From assembly GCA_002426195.1 (NCBI GenBank), contig DIOT01000047.1, positions 8,096-72,095 on the forward strand: a stretch of 64,000 nt of DNA. Reading direction: 5' to 3'. This stretch comes from Bacteroidales bacterium UBA5507 (GTDB taxonomy: Bacteria > Bacteroidota > Bacteroidia > Bacteroidales > Lentimicrobiaceae). Of this stretch, positions 10,884 to 20,593 are shown one piece after another (position 1 is the first letter of the stretch; every line of letters starts with the position of its first letter). The position numbers were made by a program, and so were the translations under genes. The notes under the pieces were generated by a model. That model saw only the letters and a program-made list of their open reading frames with translations. It was not told where the DNA came from and did not search any database.

Positions 10884-12152
10884 ATGAAAATATTACTCAG
10901 GAATTGGCTGATCTTATTTTTTGTAATTCTTTCTGCTACCGCATTCTCTCAAAGTGAAAGTATCACTCTTCAACAGTGTCAGCAAATGGCTGTGAACAAT
11001 TACCCCTTAGTCAGGAACACTGAACTGTTAAAGCAGAGTGAAATATATAGCGTAGCGAATGTCAAATCGGGATATTTTCCCACTATCTCAATTCAGGGGC
11101 AATACACATACCAATCAGATGTTACAGGACTTCCTATAACAATCCCGGGTATGAATATCCCTGAATTGGACAAAGAACAGTACAAAATATATCTGGAGGT
11201 ATCACAGGCTATTTATGATGGTGGTGTAATTAAAAACCAAAAGAATATAGCTGAAGCTGATGCACAGACAGAGAGCCGTTCAAATGATGCAGAACTTTAT
11301 AAAGTCAAGGAAAGGGTTAATAATCTTTATTTCGGCATTCTATTGATAGAAGGTCAGTTAAGTCAGACTGACCTGATGAAGAAGGATATCCTTGACGGTA
11401 TTAAGAAAACAGAAGCACTATATGCCCAAGGCGTGGTTCTTAAGAGTCAGGTTGATGCATTAAGGGCTGAACTTTTAAAAGTTGAACAGAAGGAAATTGA
11501 ACTGAAAGCCGCTAAAACATCCTATATTGGAATGATGAGTTATTTTACGAATATCACGTTCACACCTGATGCGAGATTCGAAGTTCCGGAAACTATTAGT
11601 ATTAAGGAAGAAATTACGCGACCTGAACTAAGTGTTTTTGATGCCAGGCTGAAGAGTTTATCTTATAAATCAAAACTTGTCACTGCAAGGAATTTGCCGA
11701 AACTTAACTTGCTTTTTCAAGGTGGTTATGGTCGACCCGCACTTAACATGCTAAATCCGGATGCCGATACTTATTATCTGGCAGGATTGAAATTTGTAGT
11801 CCCCGTTTCGGGATTCTACAATCACAAAAGAGATAAGGCTTTGATTGATATAGCCATGCAGAATATTAATAATCAGCGTGAAACATTCCTTTTTAATACA
11901 CGTATGCAGGCATTGCAGCAACAATCAGAAACTGAGAAGAATATACAACTTTCCGCAACCGATAATGAGATTATTGAGCTGAGAGAAGCTATAAAGCAAA
12001 CATCACTTACTCAACTTGAGAACGGTGTGATTACATCGAGCGATTATGTAAGAGAAGTTATAGCAGCCGACAATGCACGCCAGGTTAAACTGATACATGA
12101 AATTCAAATCCTTTTATCACAATACAACCAACAATTAATTAACGGACAATAA
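10884..12152 (+). CDS. TolC family outer-membrane efflux protein
   Basis: A 422-residue outer-membrane channel subunit. The signal peptide (MKILLRNWLILFFVILSATAFSQ region) is followed by the typical TolC opening SITLQQCQQMAVNNYPLVRNTE, then two halves of long amphipathic helices separated by short strand segments. It is the first gene of the efflux operon and is followed 8 bp later by the adaptor. Known role of the family: a trimeric tunnel through the outer membrane and periplasm for drugs or other small molecules. Having its own tolC in the operon fits a dedicated tripartite pump. Confidence 0.9.
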   Translation: MKILLRNWLILFFVILSATAFSQSESITLQQCQQMAVNNYPLVRNTELLKQSEIYSVANVKSGYFPTISIQGQYTYQSDVTGLPITIPGMNIPELDKEQYKIYLEVSQAIYDGGVIKNQKNIAEADAQTESRSNDAELYKVKERVNNLYFGILLIEGQLSQTDLMKKDILDGIKKTEALYAQGVVLKSQVDALRAELLKVEQKEIELKAAKTSYIGMMSYFTNITFTPDARFEVPETISIKEEITRPELSVFDARLKSLSYKSKLVTARNLPKLNLLFQGGYGRPALNMLNPDADTYYLAGLKFVVPVSGFYNHKRDKALIDIAMQNINNQRETFLFNTRMQALQQQSETEKNIQLSATDNEIIELREAIKQTSLTQLENGVITSSDYVREVIAADNARQVKLIHEIQILLSQYNQQLINGQ

Positions 12153-12160
12153 GCACTACA

Positions 12161-13063
12161 ATGAAAAAGAGTATATCAATAATTGTGCTGATATTTAGCC
12201 TGATAGGCTGTAGCAACAAGAGTAATAATCCCGATGCATCCGGAACATTCGAAGCCGAAGAAATAATCATTTCCGCACAGGCATCAGGAATCATTAAAAC
12301 CTTTAATGCATTTGAAGGAAAGGAACTCAGAGAAAGTGATACAATCGGGTATATTGATACCATTCAGTTGTCGTTGAAAAAAGAGCAGTTATTGGCACAG
12401 ATAAAAGCTATCCTGAGCAAAAATCCTGATAAAGCTGTTCAGTTATCTGTGCTTCAGCAGCAGCTAAAACAAGCCGAATATGAATTAAACAGAGTAACGA
12501 ACCTCCATAATTCAGGTGCGGCTACATCCAAACAACTGGATGATGCAAAAGCACAGGTAGCATTATTAAACCGGCAAGCCGATGCTTTGGCTTCTTCTTT
12601 AAGTGTTACTACAACAGGATTGCAGGCTGAAACCAGGGCATTGCAATCCCAGATAAAGCAAATTGACGATCAGATCGCCAGGAGTATCATCGTAAATCCT
12701 GTAAACGGAACAATATTGAGTACATATGTCAGGGCAAATGAAACTGCAGCCCCTGCTAAGCCATTATACAAAATTGCTGATATCAGTACACTTATATTAA
12801 GGGCTTATATAACCGGTGATCAATTTTCTGAAATTCAATTGGGTCAGACGGTTAAAGTACTGACCGATAAAGGGGAAGATGAATACAATACCCATGAGGG
12901 AAAGGTTGAATGGATTAGTGAGAAAGCTGAATTTACACCTAAAACCATCCAGACAAAAGACGAGCGGGCCAATCTGGTATATGCCATTAAGGTCAGGGTT
13001 CCTAATGATGGCACTCTTAAAATTGGCATGTATGGCGAAGTTATCTTTAACGCAGCAAAGTGA
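12161..13063 (+). CDS. HlyD/MFP-family periplasmic adaptor lipoprotein
   Basis: A 300-residue membrane-fusion protein. The lipobox is LIGCSNKS, predicting an inner-membrane-anchored lipoprotein. A biotinyl-lipoyl-like half (EIIISAQASGIIKTFNAFEGKEL) is followed by a coiled-coil hairpin (about 70-170, rich in Q, A and L) and the second lipoyl half (SIIVNPVNGTILSTYVRANE). A beta-barrel domain closes the protein. It links the ABC permeases to the TolC channel encoded just upstream. It resembles YbhG/YhiI-type adaptors, which pair with ABC-2 exporters rather than RND pumps. Confidence 0.88.
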   Translation: MKKSISIIVLIFSLIGCSNKSNNPDASGTFEAEEIIISAQASGIIKTFNAFEGKELRESDTIGYIDTIQLSLKKEQLLAQIKAILSKNPDKAVQLSVLQQQLKQAEYELNRVTNLHNSGAATSKQLDDAKAQVALLNRQADALASSLSVTTTGLQAETRALQSQIKQIDDQIARSIIVNPVNGTILSTYVRANETAAPAKPLYKIADISTLILRAYITGDQFSEIQLGQTVKVLTDKGEDEYNTHEGKVEWISEKAEFTPKTIQTKDERANLVYAIKVRVPNDGTLKIGMYGEVIFNAAK

Positions 13064-13070
13064 ATAAACT

Positions 13071-13985
13071 ATGAGTGCAATTGAGGTTAAAGGCATTAGT
13101 AAATGGTATGGCAAACAAAAACAGATTGCCGTAAACAGCCTTACATTCGAGGTGAAGAAAGGGGAGGTCTTTGGTTTAATCGGACCTGATGGTGCAGGGA
13201 AAACCAGTCTCTTCAGAATCCTAACCACACTTTTATTGCCCGATTCAGGAAATGCACGTGTCGATGGTTTGGATGTGGTAAAGGATTTCCGGGAGATCAG
13301 GAACAGAATAGGATATATGCCGGGGCGTTTCTCTCTATATCAGGACCTGACTGTCGAAGAGAATCTGAACTTTTTTGCTACAATTTTCGGCACCTCAATT
13401 GAGGAAAACTACAATCTGATCAGGGAGATTTATATCCAGCTTGAACCTTTCAAGGAAAGGAGAGCCGGTAAGTTGTCAGGCGGAATGAAGCAGAAGCTTG
13501 CATTATGCTGTGCACTTATCCATAAACCTACAGTGCTGTTCCTTGATGAGCCAACTACAGGAGTTGATCCGGTATCGCGAAAAGAATTCTGGGAAATGCT
13601 TGGCCGGCTTAAAGATCAGGGTATTACTATAATGGTGTCAACACCTTACATGGATGAAGCCGCTAAATGCGATAGGATTGCTCTTATACAGAAAGGTGAT
13701 ATCCTTGCAATAGATACTCCTGAAAACATTATTAATTCATTTCCTGAAAAGTTATACCGCGTGCAAACTGAAGATACCGGAAGAATGCTGAAAATACTAA
13801 GCGAATATTCATCTGGACTATATGCTTATGCATCTGGAGAGTATGTTCATATTGCTTTCAATGATAACTTGATTTCTCCGCAGGAAATAACCATCGTTTT
13901 AAGAGAGCACATTTCATCAGAAGTTTCTCCCGAAGAAATCCGGCCTAACATAGAGGATTGCTTTATACACCTTTTAAGAGCCTGA
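13071..13985 (+). CDS. ABC transporter ATP-binding protein (efflux, first ATPase)
   Basis: A 304-residue ABC ATPase. Walker A GPDGAGKTS, signature LSGGMKQKLAL, Walker B VLFLDEPTTGVDP. The C-terminal extension (about 225-304) resembles that of drug-exporter ATPases. It starts 7 bp after the adaptor and ends next to a second ATPase gene. In E. coli YbhF and RbbA the two ATPase domains are fused in one protein; here they are separate genes. It should energise the ABC-2 permeases encoded downstream. Confidence 0.9.
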   Translation: MSAIEVKGISKWYGKQKQIAVNSLTFEVKKGEVFGLIGPDGAGKTSLFRILTTLLLPDSGNARVDGLDVVKDFREIRNRIGYMPGRFSLYQDLTVEENLNFFATIFGTSIEENYNLIREIYIQLEPFKERRAGKLSGGMKQKLALCCALIHKPTVLFLDEPTTGVDPVSRKEFWEMLGRLKDQGITIMVSTPYMDEAAKCDRIALIQKGDILAIDTPENIINSFPEKLYRVQTEDTGRMLKILSEYSSGLYAYASGEYVHIAFNDNLISPQEITIVLREHISSEVSPEEIRPNIEDCFIHLLRA

Positions 13986-13987
13986 CC

Positions 13988-14728
13988 ATGAACGATAAAG
14001 TTATTGAAACAGATGAATTAACAAAGAAGTTTGGCAGCTTTACAGCAGTCGATAAGATTTCATTTTCCATAGAAAAAGGTGAAATATTTGGATTCCTTGG
14101 AGCAAATGGAGCAGGAAAAACTACTGCAATGAAGATGTTATGCGGACTCTCAAAACCGACCTCCGGAAAGGCAAAAGTAGGAGGGTTTGATGTCTACACA
14201 CAAACCGAATCTATCAAGAAGAACATAGGCTACATGAGCCAGAAGTTTTCGTTGTACGAGGACCTGAATATCATGGAGAACATTACTTTTTATGGGGGAA
14301 TCTATGGACTGTCATCAAAAGAAATTAAAATGAGGGGTGAAGCCCTGGTTGAAAAACTTGGGCTGAAGAATGAAACAAAAAAGATGGTTGCATCACTACC
14401 ACTTGGATGGAAGCAGAAACTTGCTTTCTCTGTAGCTATTTTACATGAACCAAAGATTGTCTTCCTTGATGAACCTACAGGTGGTGTCGACCCCGTTACC
14501 AGAAGACAGTTCTGGAATTTGATCTATGAAGCTGCACAAAGAGGAATAACAGTGTTTCTGACCACTCACTATATGGATGAAGCAGAATACTGCGACAGGA
14601 TATCGATAATGGTTGATGGCAGGATAGATGCAATTGGCACTCCCGGACAATTAAGAGAAGCGTTTAAAGCGACCAATATGGACGAAGTTTTTTATAGCCT
14701 GGCAAGAGGCGCTAAAAGAAGCGAATAA
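13988..14728 (+). CDS. ABC transporter ATP-binding protein (efflux, second ATPase)
   Basis: A 246-residue ABC ATPase. Walker A GANGAGKTTAMKML, signature-like LPLGWKQKLAF, Walker B IVFLDEPTGGVDP. The LPLG form of the signature is characteristic of the second nucleotide-binding domain of YbhF-like exporters. The ATG at 13988, two bases after the stop of the first ATPase, is preferred over an in-frame ATG at 13958 because conserved sequence begins right after it. Together with the first ATPase it probably forms a heterodimer on the permease pair. Confidence 0.88.
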   Translation: MNDKVIETDELTKKFGSFTAVDKISFSIEKGEIFGFLGANGAGKTTAMKMLCGLSKPTSGKAKVGGFDVYTQTESIKKNIGYMSQKFSLYEDLNIMENITFYGGIYGLSSKEIKMRGEALVEKLGLKNETKKMVASLPLGWKQKLAFSVAILHEPKIVFLDEPTGGVDPVTRRQFWNLIYEAAQRGITVFLTTHYMDEAEYCDRISIMVDGRIDAIGTPGQLREAFKATNMDEVFYSLARGAKRSE

Positions 14729-14742
14729 AAATTGACATCATT

Positions 14743-15855
14743 ATGAAACAGTTTATGGCCTTCGTGAAGAAAGAATTCGTTCATGTATTACGTGACCGGA
14801 AAACTCTTCTTATATTAATAGGGATGCCAATCATGCAGATCCTCCTTTTCGGGTTTGCCATGTCGAATGAGATAAAAGAAACTAAAGTTGTTATTGTTGA
14901 CCAGGCAATCGATAATTCTTCGGCAAAGCTGGTAGCGCGTATTGATGCCAGCGAGTATTTCGATGCAGAAATCAGAGATCTCACGATAACTGATTTCAAC
15001 ATTGAGGCTGCATTTAAGAAGGGCGACCTTAAGATTTTGCTGATTATTCCACCCTCTTTTGAGTCACACATCTTACATGAAGGGAGCGCACAATTGCGGA
15101 TTATTGCAGATGCTTCAGATCCTAACACAGCAAGTCTGCTCACAACCTATTTAACATCCATAATCCAGGATTTCCAAAAAGATAACCTTAGCATTCAAAC
15201 CATCCCCTATAATATTGAGCCGGAGGTAAGGATGATTTATAATCCCCAACTACTTAGTGCACATAATTTCGTACCCGGCGTTATGGCCCTCGTTTTAATG
15301 CTGGTGTGTGTTATGATGACCGCAATTACAATAGTACGGGAAAAAGAATTGGGCACAATGGAAGTATTGCTTGTTTCACCTTATAAACCTGCTCTTGTAA
15401 TGATTTCAAAGGCTGTGCCTTATCTTGCCCTATCATGGATAAATCTTATCACTATTGTTTTGCTTGGCGTCTTTGTAATGGGATTACCTTTTAATGGCAG
15501 CATTTTACTTTTGTTTGTAGAAAGCACCCTTTTCATCTTAACCTGTCTGACCATTGGTATCTTTATCAGTAATATCACCAGTTCGCAACAGGTAGCAATG
15601 CTTATCTCACTGATGGGAATGATGTTGCCGACCGTTTTGCTGAGTGGATTTGTATTTCCCCTCGAGAACATGCCGAAATTGCTACAATGGATATCTAATG
15701 TCATTCCCGCAAGATGGTATTATGTGATCGTGAAAGACATAATGATAAAGGGAACAGGGTTTATGGATATTTTAAAGGAGACACTTGCCTTACTCACAAT
15801 CACTGCATTCTTCTTTATAATGAGTATTAAAAAATTCAAACAACGACTGGCATGA
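14743..15855 (+). CDS. ABC-2 type permease (efflux, first)
   Basis: A 370-residue permease of the YhgE/YbhS-like ABC-2 class. One N-terminal membrane helix (about 22-40), a large periplasmic domain (about 45-170), then five hydrophobic helices in the C-terminal half. The conserved AITIVREKELGTMEVLLVSP segment lies between them. It overlaps the next permease by four bases (ATGA), so the two are translationally coupled. It would form a heterodimeric export channel with that protein. Confidence 0.9.
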   Translation: MKQFMAFVKKEFVHVLRDRKTLLILIGMPIMQILLFGFAMSNEIKETKVVIVDQAIDNSSAKLVARIDASEYFDAEIRDLTITDFNIEAAFKKGDLKILLIIPPSFESHILHEGSAQLRIIADASDPNTASLLTTYLTSIIQDFQKDNLSIQTIPYNIEPEVRMIYNPQLLSAHNFVPGVMALVLMLVCVMMTAITIVREKELGTMEVLLVSPYKPALVMISKAVPYLALSWINLITIVLLGVFVMGLPFNGSILLLFVESTLFILTCLTIGIFISNITSSQQVAMLISLMGMMLPTVLLSGFVFPLENMPKLLQWISNVIPARWYYVIVKDIMIKGTGFMDILKETLALLTITAFFFIMSIKKFKQRLA

Positions 15856-16970
15856 GGACACTGAAATACTTACTAATAAAGGAGTTTAAACAGATATTCC
15901 GCAATAAGGCCATTATTGGTATTATCATGGTCATGCCCATGATTCAGCTTCTCATATTGCCACATGCCGCCAACTATGAAGTAAAAAACATAAATTTGGT
16001 TGTAGTCGACAATGACCATTCCACATACTCACGAAACCTCGTTTCAAATATTACAGGTTCAGGGTACTTTCAGTTAACCGGGAATTGTCAGTCATTCAAA
16101 CAGGCATTCAGTGAAATTGAAGCCGATAAAGCAGATCTGGTGCTTGAAATACCGGCCAACTTTGAGAAAGATCTGATTCGCGAACAATCCCAGAGTCTGT
16201 TCATTGCAGTTAATGCTATAAACGGGACAAAAGCCAACCTTGGTGCTTCCTATCTTAGCAGAATAATTCGCGAATACAACAATACACTGAGAGCTGAGCT
16301 TTTGTCGGTCGATAAACCTGCGTCATCACGTGCCATTGAAATAACAACGGCCAATTGGTTCAATCCCGGCCTCGACTACAAATCATACATGGTTCCCGGC
16401 ATATTAGCAATACTGGTAACAATGGTCGGTGGTTTTCTGACTGCCCTTAACATCGTTAAAGAAAAAGAAGTTGGCACTATTGAACAGATAAATGTAACAC
16501 CCATTCGAAAATCACAGTTCATCTTAGGAAAGCTCATTCCTTTCTGGATATTGGGAAATGTTGTATTCACTATTGGGCTTACATTATCATGGCTGATTTA
16601 TGGAATCGTTCCACAGGGCAGTTTATTTGTTATTTATGCGTTTATAGCAGTCTATCTGGTTGCAATACTGGGCTTTGGACTATTGGTATCAACATATAGC
16701 GAGACACAACAACAAGCAATGTTCATAATGTTCTTTTTCATGATGATGTTTATTCTGCTCAGCGGATTATTTACAAGCATAGACAGTATGCCGGGATGGG
16801 CAAAGGCGCTCGCGCATATTAATCCGGTTACATACATTATTGAAGTCTTCAGGATGGTAATACTTAAAGGAAGTGGCTTAAAGGACATACTTCCGCAAAT
16901 AGCGGTAATTTCAGTTGGGGCTGTGCTATTAAACACCTGGGCTGTGCGAAATTATAGGAAAACTGTCTAA
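15852..16970 (+). CDS. ABC-2 type permease (efflux, second)
   Basis: A 372-residue permease with the same plan as its neighbour: an N-terminal helix, a periplasmic domain, and a C-terminal membrane bundle with LNIVKEKEVGTIEQINVTP. It is the last gene of the TetR-controlled operon (tolC, adaptor, two ATPases, two permeases). The two permeases are diverged paralogues, as in ybhS/ybhR. No clear terminator is visible in the 99 bp before pstS. Confidence 0.9.
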   Translation: MRTLKYLLIKEFKQIFRNKAIIGIIMVMPMIQLLILPHAANYEVKNINLVVVDNDHSTYSRNLVSNITGSGYFQLTGNCQSFKQAFSEIEADKADLVLEIPANFEKDLIREQSQSLFIAVNAINGTKANLGASYLSRIIREYNNTLRAELLSVDKPASSRAIEITTANWFNPGLDYKSYMVPGILAILVTMVGGFLTALNIVKEKEVGTIEQINVTPIRKSQFILGKLIPFWILGNVVFTIGLTLSWLIYGIVPQGSLFVIYAFIAVYLVAILGFGLLVSTYSETQQQAMFIMFFFMMMFILLSGLFTSIDSMPGWAKALAHINPVTYIIEVFRMVILKGSGLKDILPQIAVISVGAVLLNTWAVRNYRKTV

Positions 16971-17069
16971 AGTTTATTTTATGTAACCTAACTTGATGGA
17001 TTATCTATTTGGATTTTCGCTATTTTCGCCTGGAATTTAGTACATAAGTAATCATTAACAGACAAAAAA

Positions 17070-18056
17070 ATGAAAGTAAACAATTATTTCATTAACCGGT
17101 TGCTGATTACAGCATTGGTTAGTTTGTTACTATTGCCATCGTGTGGTAACAGAGAGAGCAAATCAGAAAGAAAAGCTGATGGTTCAATAAAAGGCACAAT
17201 CTCAATTTCAGGTGCATTCGCACTGTATCCCATGGCAGTCTTATGGGCAGAAGAATTCCAGAAAATACACCCCGATGTGCGGATTGATATCTCGGCAGGT
17301 GGTGCAGGAAAGGGTATGACAGACGCATTATCCCAGATGGTTGACTTGGGAATGTTCTCAAGAGAAGTTACAAAAGAGGAGATTGCAAAAGGAGCATGGT
17401 TCATAGCTGTTGCAAAGGATGCGGTGGTTGCTACCTATAATCCGCAGAACTCCTCAGCCGCTCTTATCTCGAGTAAGGGCATCAGTAAAGAGATGTTTAC
17501 CAATATCTACCTTAATGCAAACGTAAAAACCTGGGGCGACTTATATAAAACATCTGATAAAACACGTCTGAATGCATATACCCGTTCTGACGCCTGTGGA
17601 GCAGCTGAAATGTGGGGAAAATTTTTAGACAGCAACCAGGAATCCCTGAAAGGAGTTGGTGTATTTGGCGACCCCGGTATTGCTGATGCCGTTAAAAATG
17701 ATAAGACCGGTTTAGGTTATAATAATGTTAATTACGCCTATGATATGAATACCCGTAAACCTTATGAAGGATTGGGGGTTGTTCCTATTGATTTAAACGG
17801 GGACGGGGAGATCACTAAAGACGAACAGTTTTATGAAAGTCTCGATGACATTATGGATGCAATTGCTTCGGGTAAATACCCTTCACCTCCCGCCAGAGAT
17901 CTTTATTTTGTTTCAAAAGGAAAACCGGAGAATATTGCAGTACTTGCATTCCTCGAATGGATTGTAACAGAGGGTCAGAAATACGTTCATAAAGCAGGCT
18001 ATGTTAACCTTACAGAAGAGAAAGTCAAAACCCAAATACAAAAACTTTCAGAGTAG
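17070..18056 (+). CDS. pstS: Phosphate ABC transporter substrate-binding lipoprotein PstS
   Basis: A 328-residue periplasmic binding protein. The lipobox LLPSCGNR predicts a lipid anchor. The conserved PstS core is visible: GAFALYPMAVLWAEEFQKIHP followed by DISAGGAGKGMTDALSQ, and later GLGYNNVNYAYD. It is the first gene of pstSCAB. The family captures inorganic phosphate with high affinity in the periplasm and hands it to PstCA. No Pho box was recognised upstream. Two copies of ATTTTCGC nine bases apart lie at 17013-17029, of unclear meaning. Confidence 0.88.
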   Translation: MKVNNYFINRLLITALVSLLLLPSCGNRESKSERKADGSIKGTISISGAFALYPMAVLWAEEFQKIHPDVRIDISAGGAGKGMTDALSQMVDLGMFSREVTKEEIAKGAWFIAVAKDAVVATYNPQNSSAALISSKGISKEMFTNIYLNANVKTWGDLYKTSDKTRLNAYTRSDACGAAEMWGKFLDSNQESLKGVGVFGDPGIADAVKNDKTGLGYNNVNYAYDMNTRKPYEGLGVVPIDLNGDGEITKDEQFYESLDDIMDAIASGKYPSPPARDLYFVSKGKPENIAVLAFLEWIVTEGQKYVHKAGYVNLTEEKVKTQIQKLSE

Positions 18057-18963
18057 AGATGTCGTAAGATTTTTCAAAGTCAAACGGCATCTTAGAAGTA
18101 AACTTCATACCACCTGGATGGTTATAGGGCTTATTGTTGTGATACTGCTCCCTTTTATCCTGGGCGTTGGACTTTATATAAAATCGCTGCTTCTGCTTGA
18201 GGATCAATCCCTCTTTAATTTGCTGTTTTCGAGCGACTGGCGTCCGTTGGCCGGTAAATTCGGATTCCTTACATTTATCATCAGTTCAGTATGGGTAACC
18301 ATTATAGCCTTGCTTATTGCCGGGCCTATTTGCTTACTCACCGCTATTCATCTTACACAGTATGCTAAAAATTGGGTTCTTAAAGTAGTACATCCGGTTA
18401 TCGATATTCTGGCCGGAATTCCTTCAGTCATTTTTGGTGTTTGGGGAATCCTGATAATTGTGCCCTTTATTTCCGATTATATTGCTCCGTTTCTTGGAAA
18501 ACAATCATCAGGTTATAGTATACTGGCAGGATCTATAGTGCTGGCTGTTATGATTATACCTTTCATTCTCAATATACTGATTGAGGTATTCAGGACACTT
18601 CCCGATGAACTTAAGGAATCGTCATTATCCCTGGGTGCCACGAAATGGCAGACTATAAAATTTGTGCTTGTAAAGAAAGCTTTCCCGGGAATAATTTCTG
18701 CTTTTGGACTAGGTGTATCAAGAGCATTTGGTGAAACAATCGCTGTATTGATGGTAGTTGGCAATGTTACCACAATACCTAAAGGCCTGTTTCAACCGGG
18801 TTATCCTCTACCGGCATTAATTGCCAATAATTATGGTGAAATGCTTTCAATACCACTGTACGATTCGGCATTAATGTTAGCCGCTTTGGTGCTTTTTGTA
18901 GTTGTAATGCTTTTTAACCTTGGTTCACGAATTGCGATTTCCCGCTTAGAAGAAAAGGGTTGA
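18001..18963 (+). CDS. pstC: Phosphate ABC transporter permease PstC
   Basis: A 320-residue inner-membrane permease with six predicted helices and the binding-protein-dependent transport motif (ELKESSLSLGATKWQTIKFV, then AFGLGVSRAFGETIAVLMVVG). The start is uncertain. The ATG at 18001 overlaps the end of pstS by 56 bases and gives a basic 38-residue cytoplasmic tail. The next ATG (18118) falls at the very edge of the first membrane helix. I keep the upstream start because the basic KVKRHLRSK stretch before the helix looks real. It acts with PstA as the phosphate channel. Confidence 0.88.
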   Translation: MLTLQKRKSKPKYKNFQSRDVVRFFKVKRHLRSKLHTTWMVIGLIVVILLPFILGVGLYIKSLLLLEDQSLFNLLFSSDWRPLAGKFGFLTFIISSVWVTIIALLIAGPICLLTAIHLTQYAKNWVLKVVHPVIDILAGIPSVIFGVWGILIIVPFISDYIAPFLGKQSSGYSILAGSIVLAVMIIPFILNILIEVFRTLPDELKESSLSLGATKWQTIKFVLVKKAFPGIISAFGLGVSRAFGETIAVLMVVGNVTTIPKGLFQPGYPLPALIANNYGEMLSIPLYDSALMLAALVLFVVVMLFNLGSRIAISRLEEKG

Positions 18964-18965
18964 TT

Positions 18966-19823
18966 ATGAGAAGATTCCGTCATACAGAAGAGAAGTTATT
19001 CAGGGTGTTAATGTTCCTCTCAACGAACATAATTGTAATCTCTTTGGGTATTATTATATTTAGCATTCTTTATAAGGGCTTACCTTCTCTCACATGGGAA
19101 ATGGTAAGTCAGACACCTAAAGGGGGATTCTACTTTGGAAAAGAGGGAGGAATCCTCAATGCCATTATAGGGTCGCTATATCTGGCAGTGGCTTCCACTG
19201 TTCTGGCTCTTTTAATTGGTTTGCCTGTTGCCCTGATGATGAATGTGCACCTGATCAAATATACTAAGCTGGTAAACGGCATCCGTTTCCTCCTTGACCT
19301 GCTGTGGGGTGTTCCTTCAATTGTTTATGGAGCTTTTGGTTTTACCGTTATGATATATTTCGGGCTCAAAACTTCACTGTTGGCAGGGATTATTACGGTT
19401 ACCCTGTTTATTATCCCAATTATGGTGCGTGCCATGGATGAAGTTCTGAAAACTATTCCACGGGGCCTCATGGAGACCGCTATGTCACTTGGATCAACAT
19501 CGTCCGAAATATCGTACAGAGTTTACCTGAAGCAGGTAATTCCGGGGCTTGTAACAGCAGTATTACTATCCTTCGGTCGTGCAATTGGTGATGCAGCATC
19601 AGTGTTATTTACAACAGGTTACACCGATCACATTCCGACAGCCCTTGGACAACCAACAGCAACACTGCCATTGGCAATCTTTTTTCAGCTAAGCTCACCT
19701 ATACCCGAAGTGCAAAACCGGGCCTATGCGTCAGCTCTCGTACTAACTATCATCATTCTGGCAACCAGTATTTTGTCAAGATATTTCTCAAAGAAATATC
19801 AGAAAAACAGGATCAAACAGTAA
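18966..19823 (+). CDS. pstA: Phosphate ABC transporter permease PstA
   Basis: A 285-residue permease with six predicted helices. The transport motif is GLMETAMSLGSTSSEISYRVYL, then LLSFGRAIGDAASVLFTTG. The ATG at 18966, two bases after the pstC stop, is preferred over an in-frame TTG at 18960. It forms the PstCA membrane channel and is followed 8 bp later by pstB. Confidence 0.9.
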   Translation: MRRFRHTEEKLFRVLMFLSTNIIVISLGIIIFSILYKGLPSLTWEMVSQTPKGGFYFGKEGGILNAIIGSLYLAVASTVLALLIGLPVALMMNVHLIKYTKLVNGIRFLLDLLWGVPSIVYGAFGFTVMIYFGLKTSLLAGIITVTLFIIPIMVRAMDEVLKTIPRGLMETAMSLGSTSSEISYRVYLKQVIPGLVTAVLLSFGRAIGDAASVLFTTGYTDHIPTALGQPTATLPLAIFFQLSSPIPEVQNRAYASALVLTIIILATSILSRYFSKKYQKNRIKQ

Positions 19824-19831
19824 GAAATCTC

Positions 19832-20593
19832 ATGGAAGAAAATGCAAAAATTCGTGTAAACGATTTGAACCTTTCCATCGGAAAGCAAAAAATTCTGAAG
19901 AACATTAACCTTGAAATTCCCGAACGGAAAATCACTATTATTCTGGGACCATCAGGATGTGGGAAAACCACGTTTTTAAAGACATTAAACAGGCTTACTG
20001 ATCTATATCCCGAAATGCATGTTACAGGTAGCATCACCATTGATAATGATGATATATTGCACACGCACAAGGATATAACACTGCTTAGACAGAAAATGGG
20101 ATTACTTTCGCAGAGGCCCTATCCATTGCCTATGAATATTTACAATAATGTGGCATATGGTTTAAGGATAAGCGGCAGGAAAAAGAGACGATTCCTGGAT
20201 AAAAGAGTTGAGCACTATCTAAAACAAGCCAATTTGTGGGATGAAGTAAAGGACAGGCTTAAAGATCCTGCTTCTGCACTTTCAATTGGCCAACAGCAAA
20301 GACTGTGTCTGGCAAGAGGACTTGCTGTTGACCCTGACATAATACTGGCCGATGAGCCAACATCAGCACTCGACCCCATTTCGAGTGAAGCCATTGAAAA
20401 GAAATTTGTTGAGCTAAAACAGCAGTATACCATTGTAATGGTTACCCACGTTTTGCGACAAGCACGCAGAATTGCTGATTATGTAGTGTTTATGTATCTT
20501 GGTGAAGTAATAGAGCAGGGGACAGCTGAAGAAATATTCCAGAACCCCCAGCAGGAAATCACTAAACAATATTTGAAGGGAGCGTTTAACTAA
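19832..20593 (+). CDS. pstB: Phosphate ABC transporter ATP-binding protein PstB
   Basis: A 253-residue ATPase. Walker A GPSGCGKTTFLKTLNRL, with the NRL tail typical of PstB. Signature LSIGQQQRLCLARGLA, with Ile in place of the usual Gly, and Walker B IILADEPTSALDP. It is the last gene of pstSCAB. The regulator gene phoU, usually next in this operon, is absent: the stop codon is followed directly by a degenerate repeat tract and an IS3 element. Confidence 0.92.
   Translation: MEENAKIRVNDLNLSIGKQKILKNINLEIPERKITIILGPSGCGKTTFLKTLNRLTDLYPEMHVTGSITIDNDDILHTHKDITLLRQKMGLLSQRPYPLPMNIYNNVAYGLRISGRKKRRFLDKRVEHYLKQANLWDEVKDRLKDPASALSIGQQQRLCLARGLAVDPDIILADEPTSALDPISSEAIEKKFVELKQQYTIVMVTHVLRQARRIADYVVFMYLGEVIEQGTAEEIFQNPQQEITKQYLKGAFN

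Noticed and set aside
10884..16970. Operon considered as an RND pump or type I secretion system
   Set aside because: No RND permease is present, and the ABC-2 permeases with YbhF-like ATPases fit a drug-type ABC exporter rather than an HlyB-type exporter.
16981..17069. Pho box upstream of pstS
   Set aside because: Only two ATTTTCGC words nine bases apart were seen; the spacing and sequence do not match an 11-bp direct-repeat Pho box.
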